NCBI RefSeq assembly: GCF_033723955.1
Contig: NZ_CP137555.1
Coordinates: 2,534,001 to 2,598,000, forward strand
Direction: 5' to 3'
From: Microbulbifer pacificus
Lineage (GTDB): Bacteria; Pseudomonadota; Gammaproteobacteria; Pseudomonadales; Cellvibrionaceae
DNA: 64,000 bases
The notes below the pieces were generated by a model. That model was given only the letters and a program-made list of their open reading frames with translations, searched no databases and had not been told where the DNA came from. Shown here one piece after another: positions 62,838 to 64,000 of this stretch (its first letter is position 1; each line of letters begins with the position of its first letter). The position numbers were made by a program, and so were the translations under genes.

Positions 62838-64000
62838 TCAGTCTTCCTCAAGCGTGTTGGTTGCCAACAGCGCGATTCTCTTCAGGGCTTCATCCAGTCC
62901 GGGCACAAATTCAGCTCCTTCCACGACTTGAATGCTGGAGTTGGAAAGGTCGTCCCCAATTGGCTGATAACGTCCGCCGAGGCAGTCCGCAAGAAAAGAT
63001 TCGCTTGCGGCAAAAAAAGACAGGCGGTTTTCAGGCTTCTGGAAACCATGCCCTTCATCGGGATACAGGATATAGGTCACAGGCAGATTGTTTGTCTGCA
63101 TTGCGGCTACTATCTGATCGGATTCTGCCTGCTTTACTCGTGGATCATTGGCACCCTGGCCAATCAATAAGGGCTTGGTGATCCTGTCTGCAAAATTCAG
63201 CGGTGAGCGATCTGCAAGAAGTTTTTTACCTGATTCCGTTGCCGGGTCACCGAGGGCGGTATGCAATACCTTCTTGAATCCCTCCCAATAGGGGGGCACG
63301 GAATCAAGCAGCGTTTGCAAATTTGATGGCCCGACAATGTCCACACCACAGGCAAAGGTTTCCGGTGTAAACGTCATGCCGACCAGCGTGGCGTAGCCGC
63401 CATAACTGCCGCCCATGATTGCTACCTTGTCCTTTGTGGTTATTTTGTTGTCTATAGCCCATTGCACGGCATCGAGCAGATCATTGTGCATGGCGCCGGC
63501 CCATTCACCATTGCCCGCATTCACGAATGCTTTGCCGAATCCTGTGGATGAGCGGTAATTGACTTGCAGTACAGCGTACCCGCGATTGGCGAGCCAGCGG
63601 GTCGCCGAATCATCGGCAAAATTGTCACGACTCCAGGGACCTCCGTGAACCACCAGGACCAGGGGCACGGGAGATTTAACCTTGCCTCCTAAGTCCGCCT
63701 CCACTGGCAGTGTTAGGTAAGAGACCAAATCTAGGCCATCTCTCGACGCAATGGTCTGTGGATAAATCCTGGGCAACTCAAAATCATTCAGCTCTGGTTT
63801 ACCTTCGAACAGTGTGTTCAGTTTTTGTGTACTGCGGTCGTAAACCTGATAGGCGTCTGATGCGGTGTCGCGGGAGGCGTTGATTAGCCAGTGCATTCCG
63901 TCGAGGGTTGTATCAAGGATCGTGAGGTCGCCATCGGCCTGCATTTCCAGTGCCGCGACTTCCTGCTTGATGTCTTCTGTCAGTCCCATCCACTCGTGCT
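62838..64000 (-). CDS. S9-family prolyl oligopeptidase-type peptidase, C-terminal part
   Basis: The 387 visible codons are the end of an S9 peptidase; the frame is open to base 64000, so the beta-propeller N-terminus is outside. The alpha/beta-hydrolase domain has the nucleophile elbow MGGSYGGYATL, acid segment QGANDPRVKQAESD, and catalytic His in DEGHGFQKPENR. The segment VVHGGPWSRDNF is the usual oxyanion loop of dipeptidyl or acylaminoacyl peptidases. An internal Met at 63989 is not the start. Cell location cannot be seen. Confidence 0.9.
   Translation of the reverse strand, partial: HEWMGLTEDIKQEVAALEMQADGDLTILDTTLDGMHWLINASRDTASDAYQVYDRSTQKLNTLFEGKPELNDFELPRIYPQTIASRDGLDLVSYLTLPVEADLGGKVKSPVPLVLVVHGGPWSRDNFADDSATRWLANRGYAVLQVNYRSSTGFGKAFVNAGNGEWAGAMHNDLLDAVQWAIDNKITTKDKVAIMGGSYGGYATLVGMTFTPETFACGVDIVGPSNLQTLLDSVPPYWEGFKKVLHTALGDPATESGKKLLADRSPLNFADRITKPLLIGQGANDPRVKQAESDQIVAAMQTNNLPVTYILYPDEGHGFQKPENRLSFFAASESFLADCLGGRYQPIGDDLSNSSIQVVEGAEFVPGLDEALKRIALLATNTLEED

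Overview
The window looks like chromosomal DNA of a GC-rich gammaproteobacterium, most probably from the marine Cellvibrionales group (Microbulbifer, Saccharophagus, Teredinibacter relatives). Pointers are a fused BioH-BioC protein, two very large secreted subtilases with GlyGly-CTERM-type tails, a carboxyspermidine polyamine pathway and a complete leucine-degradation operon under a LiuR palindrome. The genus is an inference. I see no tRNA, rRNA, CRISPR array, insertion sequence or phage gene.

Layout: 1-2.4 kb holds a FimX-like partial gene and a PilZ protein (c-di-GMP). 2.5-5.5 kb is the EF-P system (epmB, efp, epmA). 5.5-8.8 kb has a GNAT acetyltransferase, cysE, the kinase srkA and a secreted DUF4242 protein. 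9.0-12.1 kb has a CadC-like membrane regulator with TPRs and a FabH-type ketosynthase. 12.3-17.0 kb is comF diverging from bioB-bioF-bioHC, with a BirA operator lying over the bio promoter. 17.0-19.8 kb has a cyclase-family hydrolase, an AlkX/YcaQ-type glycosylase and a DUF6515 protein. 20.0-25.9 kb is a polyamine cluster (speA, carboxynorspermidine dehydrogenase, nspC, speB) for arginine to spermidine or norspermidine. 26.2-28.4 kb has a second DUF6515 protein and panC-panD. 28.7-34.3 kb holds a CoA-transferase/GNAT fusion, an HDAC-family deacetylase, a cupin and acs, which recalls the acuA-acuC-acsA arrangement. 34.8-42.98 kb is mixed: a tandem Usp, YciI and VOC proteins, a TonB-dependent receptor, PadR, AlaE and a degenerate phosphorelay protein. 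43.1-53.2 kb is two tandem 4.8-kb subtilase genes. 53.6-62.6 kb is a YdgA protein and liuR-A-B-C-D-E, and the window closes inside an S9 peptidase gene.

The most unusual content is not a protein. Ten intergenic palindromes of 101-140 bp (named R1-R10 here) share one architecture. A 29-bp outer stem differs in sequence from copy to copy yet stays self-complementary within each copy. It encloses a strongly conserved core that folds into two small hairpins with a CATCC(N)TG apex, and there is a conserved flank on one side only. R1 and R3 have an identical 53-bp core in opposite orientation but different stems. Three copies sit in the liuA/B, B/C and C/D junctions, each 40-42 nt before the next start codon. 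Two sit tail-to-tail between nspC and speB, and two lie in a row after acs. This looks like an ERIC-like, non-autonomous, structure-selected repeat family; I do not recognise it as a named element.
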